64,000 bases of DNA from the NCBI RefSeq assembly GCF_000498355.1, contig NZ_AVSV01000002.1:1-64000 (forward strand), given 5' to 3'. Below the pieces are notes generated by a model, which saw only the letters and a program-made list of their open reading frames with translations, ran no database searches and had not been told where the DNA came from. This stretch comes from Clostridium sp. Ade.TY. GTDB taxonomy: Bacteria > Bacillota > Clostridia > Clostridiales > Clostridiaceae. Below are positions 54,708-63,926 of this stretch, piece by piece (position 1 is the first letter of the stretch; the number at the start of each line of letters is the position of its first letter). Position numbers and translations under genes: made by a program.

Positions 54708-56408
54708 ATGATCTGGTAATTCACCTAATTTATCTTTATTTTCTTTTATTACTTCAATGAATTTATCAGCAATTTCCGGATCAAACTGCCTTCCACTCCA
54801 TTTTCTTAACTCCTCTATTCCTTCTTCATAAGTTTTTCTTTTATTGTAAGGTCTATTTGATGTCATGGCATCAAAACTATCTACAACAGTTAAAACTCTA
54901 GCCAAATAAGGTATATCTTCTCCTTTTAACCCTTTTGGATATCCAGTACCATCATATTTTTCATGATGATGAAGTACTATAGGTTCAATTCTTTTTAAAG
55001 AAGTTACTGGCTTTATAATATCCACTCCATTTTGTGGATGTTCTTTAAGCGTATTCCATTCATCATTATTAAGCGGCATTCTCTTTATTAATATTTCCTT
55101 TGCTATATTAATTTTACCAACATCATGCATATAGGCACCATATATTAAACTATTTTTATCTTCTTCATTAAGATTTAACTTATTTGCAAGTAATCTACTA
55201 TAAAGAACTACTCTCTCACAGTGTCCATATGTATATCTATCTTTAGCATTTATTACACTTATTAAAGTCTTTATAGATGTAACTAATTTAACTTCATCTT
55301 CACTAATATCTCTTTTTATTTCCTCCAGTATAGATGCATACGTTTCAACTCTATTCTTGTTAAAGAATTTTGCTCTATAAAGCGCATCATCAGCACTTTT
55401 TATAAGTTCCAATTCATCCTTTGCTTTATCTGGGTAAATCGAAATTCCAATTGATACTGTTAAGTTTCCATTAGGTTGATTTTGTTGACCATAAAAATAT
55501 TCTGTTTCAATATTCTTTCTTATACTTTCAGCAATTTCATTTGCAATAATTTCATTTGTATTTGGTAAAATTATGGCAAATTCTTCACCACCATACCTTG
55601 CAACAATATCTCTATGTCTTATACTTTCTTTTAATATTTCTCCTACTTTTTTTAAAACTTTATCTCCCTCTTGATGACCATATAAATCATTATAATTTTT
55701 AAAATAATCTATGTCTATAAAAATAACAGATAACTTTTCTTTCTTTGTTTTCGAAACTTCTAATGCTTTTTCTAATGCATCAAAAAAATATCTATGGTTA
55801 TAAACTCCAGTAAGCCCATCCTCATTGGCTAAATCTCTTAACCTTTCTATATGCTCACCTTCTATTTTTACATAAAAACCTAATGGCCATGCAGTCAAGA
55901 AAAAGACACCAACTAATATTAAATCATTTTCAAAATATTTATTTATCTGAACATTAGGCATGCAAATCATATCTATTGCTAATACTATAACTGATGAAAT
56001 TGTAGCAAATATCATTCCTTGCTTCATACCTGACTGTATTGTTGTAGTTATTATTATAAATAAAAATAATATTTTATATTCACTAGTATTAGCCCCTGAA
56101 ATTATTATAACTACAGAAAATATAATAACAAAAGTTATATTTTCTATAATTTGAAATAATAGTGGATGTTTATTTTTAACTTTATTTGGCGTATAAAATT
56201 TCCATATAACATAAATAAATAACAATAAACATGTTATAAATCCAACTAATAATATTCCATATTGACTATATAATATATTATCTTTTAATATTCCTCCATT
56301 AAAAAAATATTGTATAATTATCATTCCTGTAAATAAAAGTGTAGAAATTTTAACTACTGCAACTATATCATTTAACTGTTTATATTTTTGTTTATCTATT
56401 TCATTCAT
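54705..56408 (-). CDS. Membrane GGDEF and HD-GYP fusion protein in the agr operon
   Basis: 567 residues. Five or six membrane helices (about 15-185) precede a GGDEF diguanylate cyclase domain (about 195-355) with active-site RYGGEEFAI, then an HD-GYP phosphodiesterase domain (about 370-560) with HDVGK, HHEKYDGTGYP and an AMTSNRPY loop. Both domains keep catalytic residues, so it may make and degrade cyclic-di-GMP (or related dinucleotides). It follows agrD by 53 bases with a hairpin between, at the end of the agr operon. Linking quorum sensing to second messengers is context inference. Confidence 0.88.
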   Translation of the reverse strand: MNEIDKQKYKQLNDIVAVVKISTLLFTGMIIIQYFFNGGILKDNILYSQYGILLVGFITCLLLFIYVIWKFYTPNKVKNKHPLLFQIIENITFVIIFSVVIIISGANTSEYKILFLFIIITTTIQSGMKQGMIFATISSVIVLAIDMICMPNVQINKYFENDLILVGVFFLTAWPLGFYVKIEGEHIERLRDLANEDGLTGVYNHRYFFDALEKALEVSKTKKEKLSVIFIDIDYFKNYNDLYGHQEGDKVLKKVGEILKESIRHRDIVARYGGEEFAIILPNTNEIIANEIAESIRKNIETEYFYGQQNQPNGNLTVSIGISIYPDKAKDELELIKSADDALYRAKFFNKNRVETYASILEEIKRDISEDEVKLVTSIKTLISVINAKDRYTYGHCERVVLYSRLLANKLNLNEEDKNSLIYGAYMHDVGKINIAKEILIKRMPLNNDEWNTLKEHPQNGVDIIKPVTSLKRIEPIVLHHHEKYDGTGYPKGLKGEDIPYLARVLTVVDSFDAMTSNRPYNKRKTYEEGIEELRKWSGRQFDPEIADKFIEVIKENKDKLGELPDH

Positions 56409-56427
56409 AATTACTTCCTCATAATCT

Positions 56428-56453
56428 AAAGGACCAGAATTTCTCTGGCCCTT
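56428..56453 (-). promoter_or_regulatory. Intercistronic hairpin between agrD and the GGDEF gene
   Basis: Minus-strand stem AAAGGGCCAGA/TCTGGTCCTTT (one G-U pair) with a four-base loop, between the agrD stop and the GGDEF ribosome site. No strong T-run follows, so it may act as a processing or partial-termination site that sets expression ratios. Confidence 0.6.
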
Positions 56454-56460
56454 TATACTT

Positions 56461-56595
56461 CTACTCTTCTCTTAAAGATTTTGGTTCTTCTGGTTGATGA
56501 AAACACCAGAAACAAGCTGATGTAGCTACTGTTCCAGCAACAACTGTTGCTACTGTTGCAAGAGCCATTAATACCTTATTGTTTAGTTTTTTCAT
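56461..56595 (-). CDS. agrD: AgrD-type autoinducing peptide precursor, CFWCF variant
   Basis: 44 residues beginning MKKLNNKVLMALATVA and ending EEPKSLREE. A hydrophobic amphipathic leader (about 7-26) precedes TSACFWCFHQPEEPKSLREE, where AgrB would cut after the core and form a thiolactone on Cys28. The predicted ring is CFWCF; the extra Cys at position 31 offers a second thiol. The acidic, Pro-containing tail fits the AgrD recognition tail. It follows agrB by 35 bases, with AAGGGGG before the ATG. Too short for most gene finders. Confidence 0.93.
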   Translation of the reverse strand: MKKLNNKVLMALATVATVVAGTVATSACFWCFHQPEEPKSLREE

Positions 56596-56630
56596 AATTT
56601 ATTCCCCCTTAATTTATAAATGAAAATTTT

Positions 56631-57263
56631 TTATAAAAAAGTATCTAAAGCACCTAACAATTTATGTCCTAACTTAGTAAGTGAAAATGATTGCCATAAA
56701 ACAGCAAATCCTAAAGCATTAGCATATAATAATAAAGTATAATTATTATTTACATAATAACCTACTATAAATGCTATTAATATTAGCAAATAAATTGTTA
56801 ATATTTGTATAGATATTTTTTTTAGCTTTTTTCTTTTTTCTATTTTCTTTATAGGTTTATTAACACTATCTACAGGTGCTAATTTATAAATAACAATATA
56901 AGAAAATAAAAAGATGCAAATTGATATTAACATAGTAAAATTTAAACTAATATTTAAATTATTAATTAAAATTGGAATTAAAATACATACTAAAGTTCCA
57001 ATAATTAAACATCCTAAGGCGCTATTTGAATGAACTCCCCCAGAATACTTTCTAAGTATACTAATTCCAAAAGACATTATTAATGCTTCTATAAGCACAT
57101 TAAATATAATTCCAAATATAATTACAAGTAATATTGACATTCCTATTTGAAGTATACCATATATTCCATATGCTATTACTTCTTCTTTATCTTTATCTAT
57201 TTCATTATTTTCAGAGGAAATTTTACTTGCAATATTTTTTGATATAATATCTAAATTAATCAT
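56631..57263 (-). CDS. agrB: AgrB-type peptide-processing membrane protease
   Basis: 210 residues, with about six hydrophobic segments. Catalytic His and Cys are in RKYSGGVHSNSALGC (His78, Cys85), the AgrB cysteine endopeptidase pair. It cleaves and cyclises AgrD at the membrane. The start overlaps the preceding membrane gene by 8 bases, which implies translational coupling. A following agrD 35 bases downstream completes the classic pair. No agrA gene is present, and no full agrC. Confidence 0.95.
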   Translation of the reverse strand: MINLDIISKNIASKISSENNEIDKDKEEVIAYGIYGILQIGMSILLVIIFGIIFNVLIEALIMSFGISILRKYSGGVHSNSALGCLIIGTLVCILIPILINNLNISLNFTMLISICIFLFSYIVIYKLAPVDSVNKPIKKIEKRKKLKKISIQILTIYLLILIAFIVGYYVNNNYTLLLYANALGFAVLWQSFSLTKLGHKLLGALDTFL

Positions 57264-57720
57264 TATTAATTTTTTTCCTTTTCTTCAAAAAATTTATTAA
57301 TAATATAATTACTAAAAATATAATTAAAGATGGTAATCCATAAATTGTTTTTAAAACAGGATCACTAAATACTGATGTAACATTTTCACCAACTTTAAGC
57401 TGTATTAAAAATAAATTTATACCTTCTGAAAAAAACAAAAGTATAGCTGTTATTATTCCACCTTTTATACATTCTACAGTATTTATTTTATTAAAAAAAT
57501 TAGTAATACAAACTAATAAAATTATATTAAGTATAGTATGTGTTCCATATCCTATTGGAAAATTTCTTACTATAAACATACTAATAGCTAGTCCTAAACT
57601 AGATATAATATATTTTTTTATATCTAGTTTTTTATTTGCAAATACATAAATTGCAAACACAAACAAAAAACTTTCTGGAATAGCTCTTACTATTAATTCA
57701 AAAAATGATATGTGTAGCAT
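57256..57720 (-). CDS. Membrane protein resembling a kinase-less AgrC-type sensor region
   Basis: 154 residues with about five membrane helices. It opens HISFFELIVRAIPESFLFVF, then runs of hydrophobic residues and ends with a basic Lys-rich tail (LKKRKKINND). This resembles the N-terminal membrane region of clostridial AgrC-like sensor kinases but lacks the GHKL kinase domain. It overlaps agrB by 8 bases. It could be an accessory receptor, immunity protein or peptide-handling partner; none of these is shown. Confidence 0.6.
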   Translation of the reverse strand: MLHISFFELIVRAIPESFLFVFAIYVFANKKLDIKKYIISSLGLAISMFIVRNFPIGYGTHTILNIILLVCITNFFNKINTVECIKGGIITAILLFFSEGINLFLIQLKVGENVTSVFSDPVLKTIYGLPSLIIFLVIILLINFLKKRKKINND

Positions 57721-57735
57721 AATTATGTCTCTCCC

Positions 57736-58290
57736 TTATATGTCATTGTAGCTTAAACATTTATTTATTTTTTTAACTGAGCTATATATTACTATAAATA
57801 CAAAAGCTCTTATAAAAATATCTCCTATACTTAATACGCTATATCCTAAATCAAATATATCAGTTAAAAACTTTGCATTAGTATTTGCTCCACCTAAAAT
57901 ATGTATATCGTTTACTTTGCTAAAAGCATCCACTTTAGCATATCCCGTTAAATATGATAAACTTGGAAAAACAGGCATAAACCCACCGTTTAATTTTATA
58001 GCAATATCATTTAATATGCCTCCAACAAAAATAAATCCTGCTCCAATTATTGCACTAACATATTGTTCATACTTAAAAATAAGAGGTAAATAAGAACATA
58101 AATAAAACATTTTAAGTATTCCTGCATACTTTATAAAACTATAATTGCCATTAAATATATTAAATTGTACAAATAGATTTATACATTCCATAAATATAAC
58201 TGGATATATAGCATAGCTTTTAAATAAAGGCTTTACTTTATACCCTTTAATTTTACAAAAAATCAAAGCAATTATAATAGTTTCTAGCAT
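57736..58290 (-). CDS. DUF5317-like membrane protein, first gene of the agr operon
   Basis: 184 residues with about five helices. The segment GAGFIFVGGILNDIAIKLNG followed by GGFMPVFPSLSYLTGYAK and the later GYSVLSIGDIFI match the pattern I associate with DUF5317. Function unknown. A following gap of 15 bases joins it to the AgrC-like region gene, then agrB, agrD and the GGDEF gene. The ribosome site GGGGAG precedes the ATG, and a TATAAT -10 lies at 58354-58359. Confidence 0.65.
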   Translation of the reverse strand: MLETIIIALIFCKIKGYKVKPLFKSYAIYPVIFMECINLFVQFNIFNGNYSFIKYAGILKMFYLCSYLPLIFKYEQYVSAIIGAGFIFVGGILNDIAIKLNGGFMPVFPSLSYLTGYAKVDAFSKVNDIHILGGANTNAKFLTDIFDLGYSVLSIGDIFIRAFVFIVIYSSVKKINKCLSYNDI

Positions 58291-58585
58291 ACAAATTTCT
58301 CCCCTATTTTTAACGGAAATTCTTCTTCTTATTCCAAAATATTCTTCTTTTCAATTATACTATATTTCATTTTCACTTTCTATATTTTTTGATTAAATGG
58401 TAAATTTAATTTTTTAAATAAAGTTATTATTAATTTTAACTATTTCAATTTTTAACTAAATACAACTTACATTTCCACTTTATAAATTATTGTAAAATAT
58501 AAAAACTTAAAATATTTATAAATTTTAAATCATCTAATGCCTTTAATAAATATACTAATATAAAAAGACTTTTTAGGAGATTTTT

Positions 58586-59593
58586 ATGAATGATTTAAAT
58601 TATAAATTTAATTCACTTGATAATTTAATAGGTAATACTCCTCTTATTGAAATTATATTTTCTTACAAAGGTAAAGAAATGAAAATATATTCTAAACTTG
58701 AATATTATAATTATACTGGAAGTATAAAAGATAGAGTTGCACTTTATATATTAAAAAAAGCCTATAATGAAAATAAAATTAAAGCTAATGACACAATAAT
58801 AGAAGCTACAAGCGGTAATACTGGAATATCATTTTCTGCAATTGGAAGCTTTTTAAATAATCCTGTTAAAATTTATATGCCAAATTGGATGAGTGAGGAA
58901 AGAAAACAACTTCTAATTAACTTTGGTGCTGAAATAAAGCTAATTTCAAAATCATCTGGAGGATTTCTTGAATGTATAAGACTCTGCAAAGAAGATGCAA
59001 AAATTAATAAAAATATTTTTCTCCCATCTCAATTTGAAAACAATGACAATATAATGGCTCATTATTTAACTACCGGACCTGAAATTGCAAAAACTTTATC
59101 AAAGCACAATTTACCTCCTAATTGTTTTATTGCTGGCGTTGGAACTGGTGGTACTATTATGGGAATATCTAGATATTTAAAAACTATTAATCCAAAACTA
59201 AAATCTTTTCCACTTGAACCATCAAATTCAAAAATATTATCCTGTAAATTTAGTAATTGCTCTCATAGAATAGAGGGAATATCTGATGAATTTGTTCCGC
59301 CTATTTTAAAACTTTATGAACTTAACAAAGTCATTGATGTAGATGATGGTGATTCAATAGTTATGGCAAAAAAACTTTCAAATTCTTTAGGACTTGGAGT
59401 TGGCATATCATCTGGTGCTAACTTTTTAGGTGCTTTAAAAGTTCTTTTAAAAGAAGGTTTAAATAATACTGTAGTAACTGTTTTTTCTGATGACAATAAA
59501 AAATATTTAAGTACAGCTCTTACTAAAGATGAACCTATTAAAGAAAGCTTTTTATCTAAGGATATAGAACTATTATACTTCAATGTATTGTAA
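58586..59593 (+). CDS. Cysteine synthase-family PLP enzyme
   Basis: 335 residues of fold type II. The PLP Lys is in YTGSIKDRVA (about 47), the phosphate cradle ATSGNTGISF near 77-86, PSQFENNDNIMAHYLTTGPE and GVGTGGTIMG. The sequence is typical of O-acetylserine (thiol) lyase and cystathionine beta-synthase-type enzymes. C-terminal GISSGANFLGAL binds the cofactor. Which substrate it uses cannot be said. It is divergent from the agr operon, with AGGAG before the ATG. A strong terminator follows. Confidence 0.85.
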   Translation: MNDLNYKFNSLDNLIGNTPLIEIIFSYKGKEMKIYSKLEYYNYTGSIKDRVALYILKKAYNENKIKANDTIIEATSGNTGISFSAIGSFLNNPVKIYMPNWMSEERKQLLINFGAEIKLISKSSGGFLECIRLCKEDAKINKNIFLPSQFENNDNIMAHYLTTGPEIAKTLSKHNLPPNCFIAGVGTGGTIMGISRYLKTINPKLKSFPLEPSNSKILSCKFSNCSHRIEGISDEFVPPILKLYELNKVIDVDDGDSIVMAKKLSNSLGLGVGISSGANFLGALKVLLKEGLNNTVVTVFSDDNKKYLSTALTKDEPIKESFLSKDIELLYFNVL

Positions 59594-59597
59594 AAAG

Positions 59598-59635
59598 AAT
59601 GAGATAAATACTTAATTGTAAGTATTTATCTCATT
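59598..59635. terminator. Long bidirectional terminator
   Basis: Perfect 17-base arms (59598-59614 and 59619-59635) around a four-base loop, between convergent genes. Confidence 0.93.
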
Positions 59636-59636
59636 T

Positions 59637-60071
59637 TTATAAATTAATATAAAATTTAAAACATTCTTTTTTATCTTCTTTATTAAAATTAAGACTTTCA
59701 AAAATTTTTATAGATTGTATATTGTCTTTATGAACATATGCACTTAGTTTCCTTATATTATAATCATTATTTTTTAATAAATTAATTAAATGCTTAACAA
59801 GTTCTTTTCCATAACCTTTAGAACGTTCATCTTTATCTACACAATAGTTTATTATGGCCTCATTATTTTCATCTAATATTTCATAAGAAATTTGACCTAA
59901 CGGAACTAAATCTTCTTCCATTACTAACATATTATTTATGCGATTTTCAAACCACTCATTAAACTCATCTAAGTCCATACATTTTCCATATTTCGAAAAC
60001 TTTATTGTATCCTCATCATTTATCCATTTAAATAAAATATCAAAATCTTCTAAATTTCCTCTTCTTATCAT
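59637..60071 (-). CDS. GNAT-family N-acetyltransferase
   Basis: 144 residues. The acetyl-CoA binding segment is VDKDERSKGYGKELVKHLIN (about 88-107; R/Q-x-x-G-x-G/A), with a later NIQSIKIFESLNF typical of GNAT folds. It transfers an acetyl group from acetyl-CoA to an unknown amine; it may act on a metabolite or a protein N-terminus. It lies downstream of the osmolyte transporter genes with a 69-base gap, so cotranscription is possible. The GAGG-type ribosome site is distant (10 bases), leaving the start slightly uncertain. Confidence 0.8.
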   Translation of the reverse strand: MIRRGNLEDFDILFKWINDEDTIKFSKYGKCMDLDEFNEWFENRINNMLVMEEDLVPLGQISYEILDENNEAIINYCVDKDERSKGYGKELVKHLINLLKNNDYNIRKLSAYVHKDNIQSIKIFESLNFNKEDKKECFKFYINL

Positions 60072-60140
60072 CTATCTAGTGCTCCTAACTAATATAAATT
60101 CCTTAGTTTACATTTTAATTATTTATAACTCTTTATGCAA

Positions 60141-60872
60141 CTAATCACATATAAGTCTTTTAACATAATCAGTTTTAGGATTTTCTATTATTTCATTAGG
60201 TTTTCCCATTTGTTCTATTTTTCCATTATTCATAATCATAACTAAACTCCCAAGTTTTAATGCTTCCTTTATATCATGAGTAATAAAAAATATAGTCATA
60301 TTAAGCTTTCTTTGAATTTTTATTATTTCATCTTGCAAAGATTTTCTAGTTATTTCATCTACAGACCCAAATGGCTCATCCATAAGCAATATATTAGGCT
60401 CTTTAGCTAATGCTCTAGCAATACCTACCCTTTGTTTTTGTCCACCACTTAATTCTCTAGGATATCTATTTATTAATTCTTCTTCTAAATCAACAACTTT
60501 CATTAACTCTTTAACCTTTATCTTTGTTTTATCTTTATCATTTTTATCTAAATCCAATACAAAAGATATATTTTTTTCAACTGTCATATGTGGAAATAGT
60601 CCTACCCCTTGTATTACATACCCTATGTTCTTTCTAATTTCTGTAATGTTTTTATTATTTATATCTTCTCCATCTATTATTATTTTACCTGAATCTGGCT
60701 TTAATAATCCATTTATCAGTTTTAAAGTAGTTGTTTTTCCACTTCCTGAACTCCCAATTACTGTTACAAATTCTCCTTTTAAAAGGTCCAAATTAAAATC
60801 TTTAAGAACTTTTTTTGTTCCATAACTTTTATTTACTTTTTTAAAACTAATTATAGGCTCATTATCTTTCAT
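60141..60872 (-). CDS. Betaine/carnitine/choline-type ABC transporter ATPase
   Basis: 243 residues. Walker A GSSGSGKTT (about 37-45), signature LSGGQ, Walker B LLMDEPFG and H-loop ITHD are canonical. It is a short ProV/OpuCA-type ATPase without the C-terminal CBS pair, which in longer relatives senses ionic strength. It follows the fused permease-binding protein by 9 bases. Together they likely take up glycine betaine, carnitine or choline under osmotic stress. The ribosome site AGGAG precedes the ATG. Confidence 0.88.
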   Translation of the reverse strand: MKDNEPIISFKKVNKSYGTKKVLKDFNLDLLKGEFVTVIGSSGSGKTTTLKLINGLLKPDSGKIIIDGEDINNKNITEIRKNIGYVIQGVGLFPHMTVEKNISFVLDLDKNDKDKTKIKVKELMKVVDLEEELINRYPRELSGGQKQRVGIARALAKEPNILLMDEPFGSVDEITRKSLQDEIIKIQRKLNMTIFFITHDIKEALKLGSLVMIMNNGKIEQMGKPNEIIENPKTDYVKRLICD

Positions 60873-60881
60873 AAAAAACTC

Positions 60882-62459
60882 CTATTCAATTAAACCTTTT
60901 TTTATTAAAAATTCCTTAGCTACATTAAAATCATCTTCTTTATTAACTTCAACAGAATAATTCATACTAACAATTTCTTTTTCTGTTATGTTTTCTTCTA
61001 ATAAACTAAGTATTTCTTCTAACTCTGGATACTTATCTAAAGTTTCTTGTCTTATTACAGTTCCAGCAAAATAATCTGGGAAAAATCCTTTATCATCTTT
61101 AATAACTTTGAATCTTTCATCTACTAATCTTCCATCTGTTGTTGATGCTGTTATTACATCAACTTTTTTATCTTCTATAGCCTTATATTTTAATCCCATA
61201 TCTAAATCAAGAGTATTTTTAAAATTAAATCCATATAATTTTGAAATAGCATCATATCCATCTTCTCTTTCATAAAAATCATATTCCGCACCAAACACTA
61301 AGTTTTTTGATGCCTTTGCTAAATCTGAATAAGTTTCTATTCCATATTTTTCAGATATATCTTTATCTACAACAATAGCATAAGTACTATTATATCCATA
61401 AAGATTTAACCAATTTAAATTAAACTTATCCATATACTCTTTTTTTAATTGTTTTATTAATTCATCATTCGATTCTACACTTCCGTTTTTAAGAACGTAT
61501 TCCCACGATGTTCCTGTGTATTCTGGATATAAGTCAAACTCCCCTGAAACTAATGCTGGATGTATATTAGCGGTTCCTCCTCCTATACCTTTTTTTATCT
61601 CAACATCTATATCTGTTTTATCTTCTATTAATTGAGATATTATCTCTGTTAATATATATTGTTCAGTCATAGGTTTTGATGCAATTATAAGTTTCTTTTC
61701 CTTACTAAAAGAACTAACTAATATAACAAATATTATAAGTATAATAGTAATTGAAATTACTACTTTAGTTTTAAAATTATACTTTTTACTTCCATTTTTA
61801 TAAACTTCTCTTCTATATCCATTTGCCATATTACTTACTTTCTTTTCAAAATGTGATAATATAAAATCTATTATTAATGCTATTGATGCTATAAGTAAAC
61901 TTCCAGCTACTGTCATCTCTTTACTATTAGTTGTTATTCCTCTCCATATAGCAACCCCAAGACCTCCTGCACCTATAAATGATGCTATACCGCAAAGTGC
62001 TATTGTCATAACTACCATATTTCTAAAACCTGCAAATATTACTGGTGCTGCAAGTGGTATTTTTATTTTATATAAAAGTTGAAAATTAGTTGTACCCATT
62101 CCTTTTCCAGCTTCTATTATATCCTTATCAAGATTTAAAATACCAATATAAGTATTAGTTATCATAGGTAATAATCCATATAAAGATAAAGTAATTATTG
62201 CCGTAATGTTACCAACACCTGATATTGAAACTAAAAACCCAAGTATAGCAATTGATGGTATAGTATATAAAAAGCTTGTTATTCCCTTAACTGGTGTTGC
62301 TAATCTTTTCTTTTCAGATATTAAAATACCCAAACTCACTCCTATTATTGTTGCTATACATACAGATACTAAAGATAAAAATAAATGTTCTCCTATTAAT
62401 TCTAGAAAAAAATTTTTTCTATTCATATATAAATCTAAAATACTTTTTATAAATTCCAT
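60882..62459 (-). CDS. Osmolyte ABC permease fused to substrate-binding domain
   Basis: 525 residues. The N-terminal ~210 residues are a five- to six-helix permease with the EAA-like loop EAGKGMGTTNFQLLYKIKIP. A following membrane anchor (about 235-253) leads to an extracytoplasmic OpuAC-type binding domain (about 255-525) with SKPMTEQYILTEI and GGTANIHPALVSGEFDLYPE. Fusing permease and binding protein is seen in several Firmicutes osmolyte transporters (OpuCB-CC/BilEB-like). The ligand (betaine, carnitine or choline) is inferred. It is the first gene of the two-gene transporter. Confidence 0.88.
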   Translation of the reverse strand: MEFIKSILDLYMNRKNFFLELIGEHLFLSLVSVCIATIIGVSLGILISEKKRLATPVKGITSFLYTIPSIAILGFLVSISGVGNITAIITLSLYGLLPMITNTYIGILNLDKDIIEAGKGMGTTNFQLLYKIKIPLAAPVIFAGFRNMVVMTIALCGIASFIGAGGLGVAIWRGITTNSKEMTVAGSLLIASIALIIDFILSHFEKKVSNMANGYRREVYKNGSKKYNFKTKVVISITIILIIFVILVSSFSKEKKLIIASKPMTEQYILTEIISQLIEDKTDIDVEIKKGIGGGTANIHPALVSGEFDLYPEYTGTSWEYVLKNGSVESNDELIKQLKKEYMDKFNLNWLNLYGYNSTYAIVVDKDISEKYGIETYSDLAKASKNLVFGAEYDFYEREDGYDAISKLYGFNFKNTLDLDMGLKYKAIEDKKVDVITASTTDGRLVDERFKVIKDDKGFFPDYFAGTVIRQETLDKYPELEEILSLLEENITEKEIVSMNYSVEVNKEDDFNVAKEFLIKKGLIE

Positions 62460-62550
62460 ACTCCCTCTACATGTAAATTAATAACACTATTAATATATTT
62501 ATATAAATTTATTTTTATTACTTGATAAACCATTTATATTTGCGATTTAT

Positions 62551-62580
62551 TTGTGTTAGTTATATACTTTTTATTATAAT
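62551..62580 (+). promoter_or_regulatory. Promoter of the patatin-like gene
   Basis: -35 TTGTGT (62551-62556), 18-base spacer and -10 TATAAT (62575-62580), 22 bases upstream of the ATG at 62602 with AGGAGG between. It points away from the osmolyte transporter. Confidence 0.6.
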
Positions 62581-62601
62581 ATTTTATTTTTAGGAGGTTT
62601 T

Positions 62602-63444
62602 ATGGCTAGTTTAATATTAGAGGGAGGTACCTTTAGACCTATTTTTAGTGCTGGTGTTATGGATGCTCTTTTAGAAAATAATATTTTTTTCCCTTATTGT
62701 ATTGGTGTTTCAGCTGGAATTACTAATGGATTTTCATATTTTTCCTCTCAAAAAGGTAGAAACTTAGAAATTTTAGAAAAATATAGGAATGATAAAAGAT
62801 ATTTAGGCTTTAGAAATTTCTTTAAATGTAAAAGTCTTTTTGGTTTAGACTTTGTTTTTGATGAAATTCCAAATAAACTTTCCCCTTATAATATTGATGC
62901 ACTTACAAATTATAAGGGAAGAGTATTAGTTGGAGTAACTAATGCAATCACTGGAAAAACTGAATACTTAGATGGAAAAAAAATTGATAATAAAAATACT
63001 ATGCTTAGGGCAACATGTGCTATTCCATTATTTTTTCCTGCAATAAAAATTAATGAAGGATATTATTACGACGGAGGATTATTAGATCCTATCCCAATAA
63101 AAAAAGCTATAGAGGATGGAAATGATAAACACTTAATAATACTTACAAGACCAAAAAGCTATAGAAAAAAATTAGGTAAAAGAAATATAATTGCGGCTAA
63201 AATAGTTTCTAGGAAATACCCAAAGTTAAAAGACTCATTTTTAACTCGTCATAAATTATATAATGAAACAGTTAAATTTTGTGAGGAATTAGAAAAGCAA
63301 GGTAAAGCTATAATTATAAGACCTAGAGAAGACCAAGCTATTGAAAGCTTTGAAAAAGATATAGAAAAATTAAAAAAAGGATATAAAGATGGCTATAATA
63401 TGGCACTTGAAAGAATAGATGAAATAAAATCACTTTTAAAATAA
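62602..63444 (+). CDS. Patatin-like phospholipase
   Basis: 280 residues. The oxyanion-hole motif LEGGTFRPIF (about 5-14), nucleophile GVSAG (Ser about 38) and Asp motif DGGLLDP (about 157-163) form the patatin serine-aspartate dyad. It hydrolyses acyl chains of lipids. The first loop reads GGTFR rather than the usual GGGxRG, as in several stand-alone bacterial patatins of the RssA/YlbK type. No signal peptide, so cytoplasmic or membrane-associated. AGGAGG lies 7 bases before the ATG. Confidence 0.9.
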   Translation: MASLILEGGTFRPIFSAGVMDALLENNIFFPYCIGVSAGITNGFSYFSSQKGRNLEILEKYRNDKRYLGFRNFFKCKSLFGLDFVFDEIPNKLSPYNIDALTNYKGRVLVGVTNAITGKTEYLDGKKIDNKNTMLRATCAIPLFFPAIKINEGYYYDGGLLDPIPIKKAIEDGNDKHLIILTRPKSYRKKLGKRNIIAAKIVSRKYPKLKDSFLTRHKLYNETVKFCEELEKQGKAIIIRPREDQAIESFEKDIEKLKKGYKDGYNMALERIDEIKSLLK

Positions 63445-63472
63445 AAAAGAGCTACAAATGTAGCCCTTTTTT
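63444..63472. terminator. Terminator between patatin and msrB
   Basis: GCTACA/TGTAGC stem flanked by A and T runs, at the converging ends of two genes. Confidence 0.85.
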
Positions 63473-63926
63473 ATTTATCTAAAAGTTTTAAATATTCAGC
63501 ATATCCTTCACTTTCCATATCTTCTTTTCTAATAAATCTTAAAGACCCAGAATTTATACAATATCTAAGACCTCCTAATTCTTCAGGCCCATCACAAAAT
63601 ACATGCCCTAAATGAGAGTCAGAATTTTTTGTTCTTACTTCTGTTCTTTCCATATTAAAACTATTATCTCTTTTTTCTTTTATTAAATTTCTATCTATAG
63701 GTTTGCTAAATGCTGGCCAACCACATCCTGAATCAAACTTATCAGTTGATATGAATAAAGGTTCACCACTTGTTATATCCACATATATACCTTCCTCAAA
63801 ATTATCCCAGTACTCATTTGCAAAAGGTGGTTCCGTTACATCTTCTTGCGTTATTTTATACTGTAAATCTGAAAGTCTCTTTTTAAGTTCTTTACCACCT
63901 AATTTTTTATATTTTTTCATCTTCAT
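63471..63926 (-). CDS. msrB: Peptide-methionine (R)-S-oxide reductase
   Basis: 151 residues, a stand-alone MsrB. The catalytic Cys is in [12 protein letters not shown] (about 126) and the recycling region carries [11 protein letters not shown], with [11 protein letters not shown] typical of the family. It reduces methionine-R-sulfoxide in proteins, restoring oxidised residues. The zinc-binding CxxC pairs of other MsrB enzymes are absent. The ribosome site AGAGG fits the ATG at 63926, with a second ATG two codons in. No msrA is adjacent. Confidence 0.93.
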   Translation of the reverse strand: MKMKKYKKLGGKELKKRLSDLQYKITQEDVTEPPFANEYWDNFEEGIYVDITSGEPLFISTDKFDSGCGWPAFSKPIDRNLIKEKRDNSFNMERTEVRTKNSDSHLGHVFCDGPEELGGLRYCINSGSLRFIRKEDMESEGYAEYLKLLDK

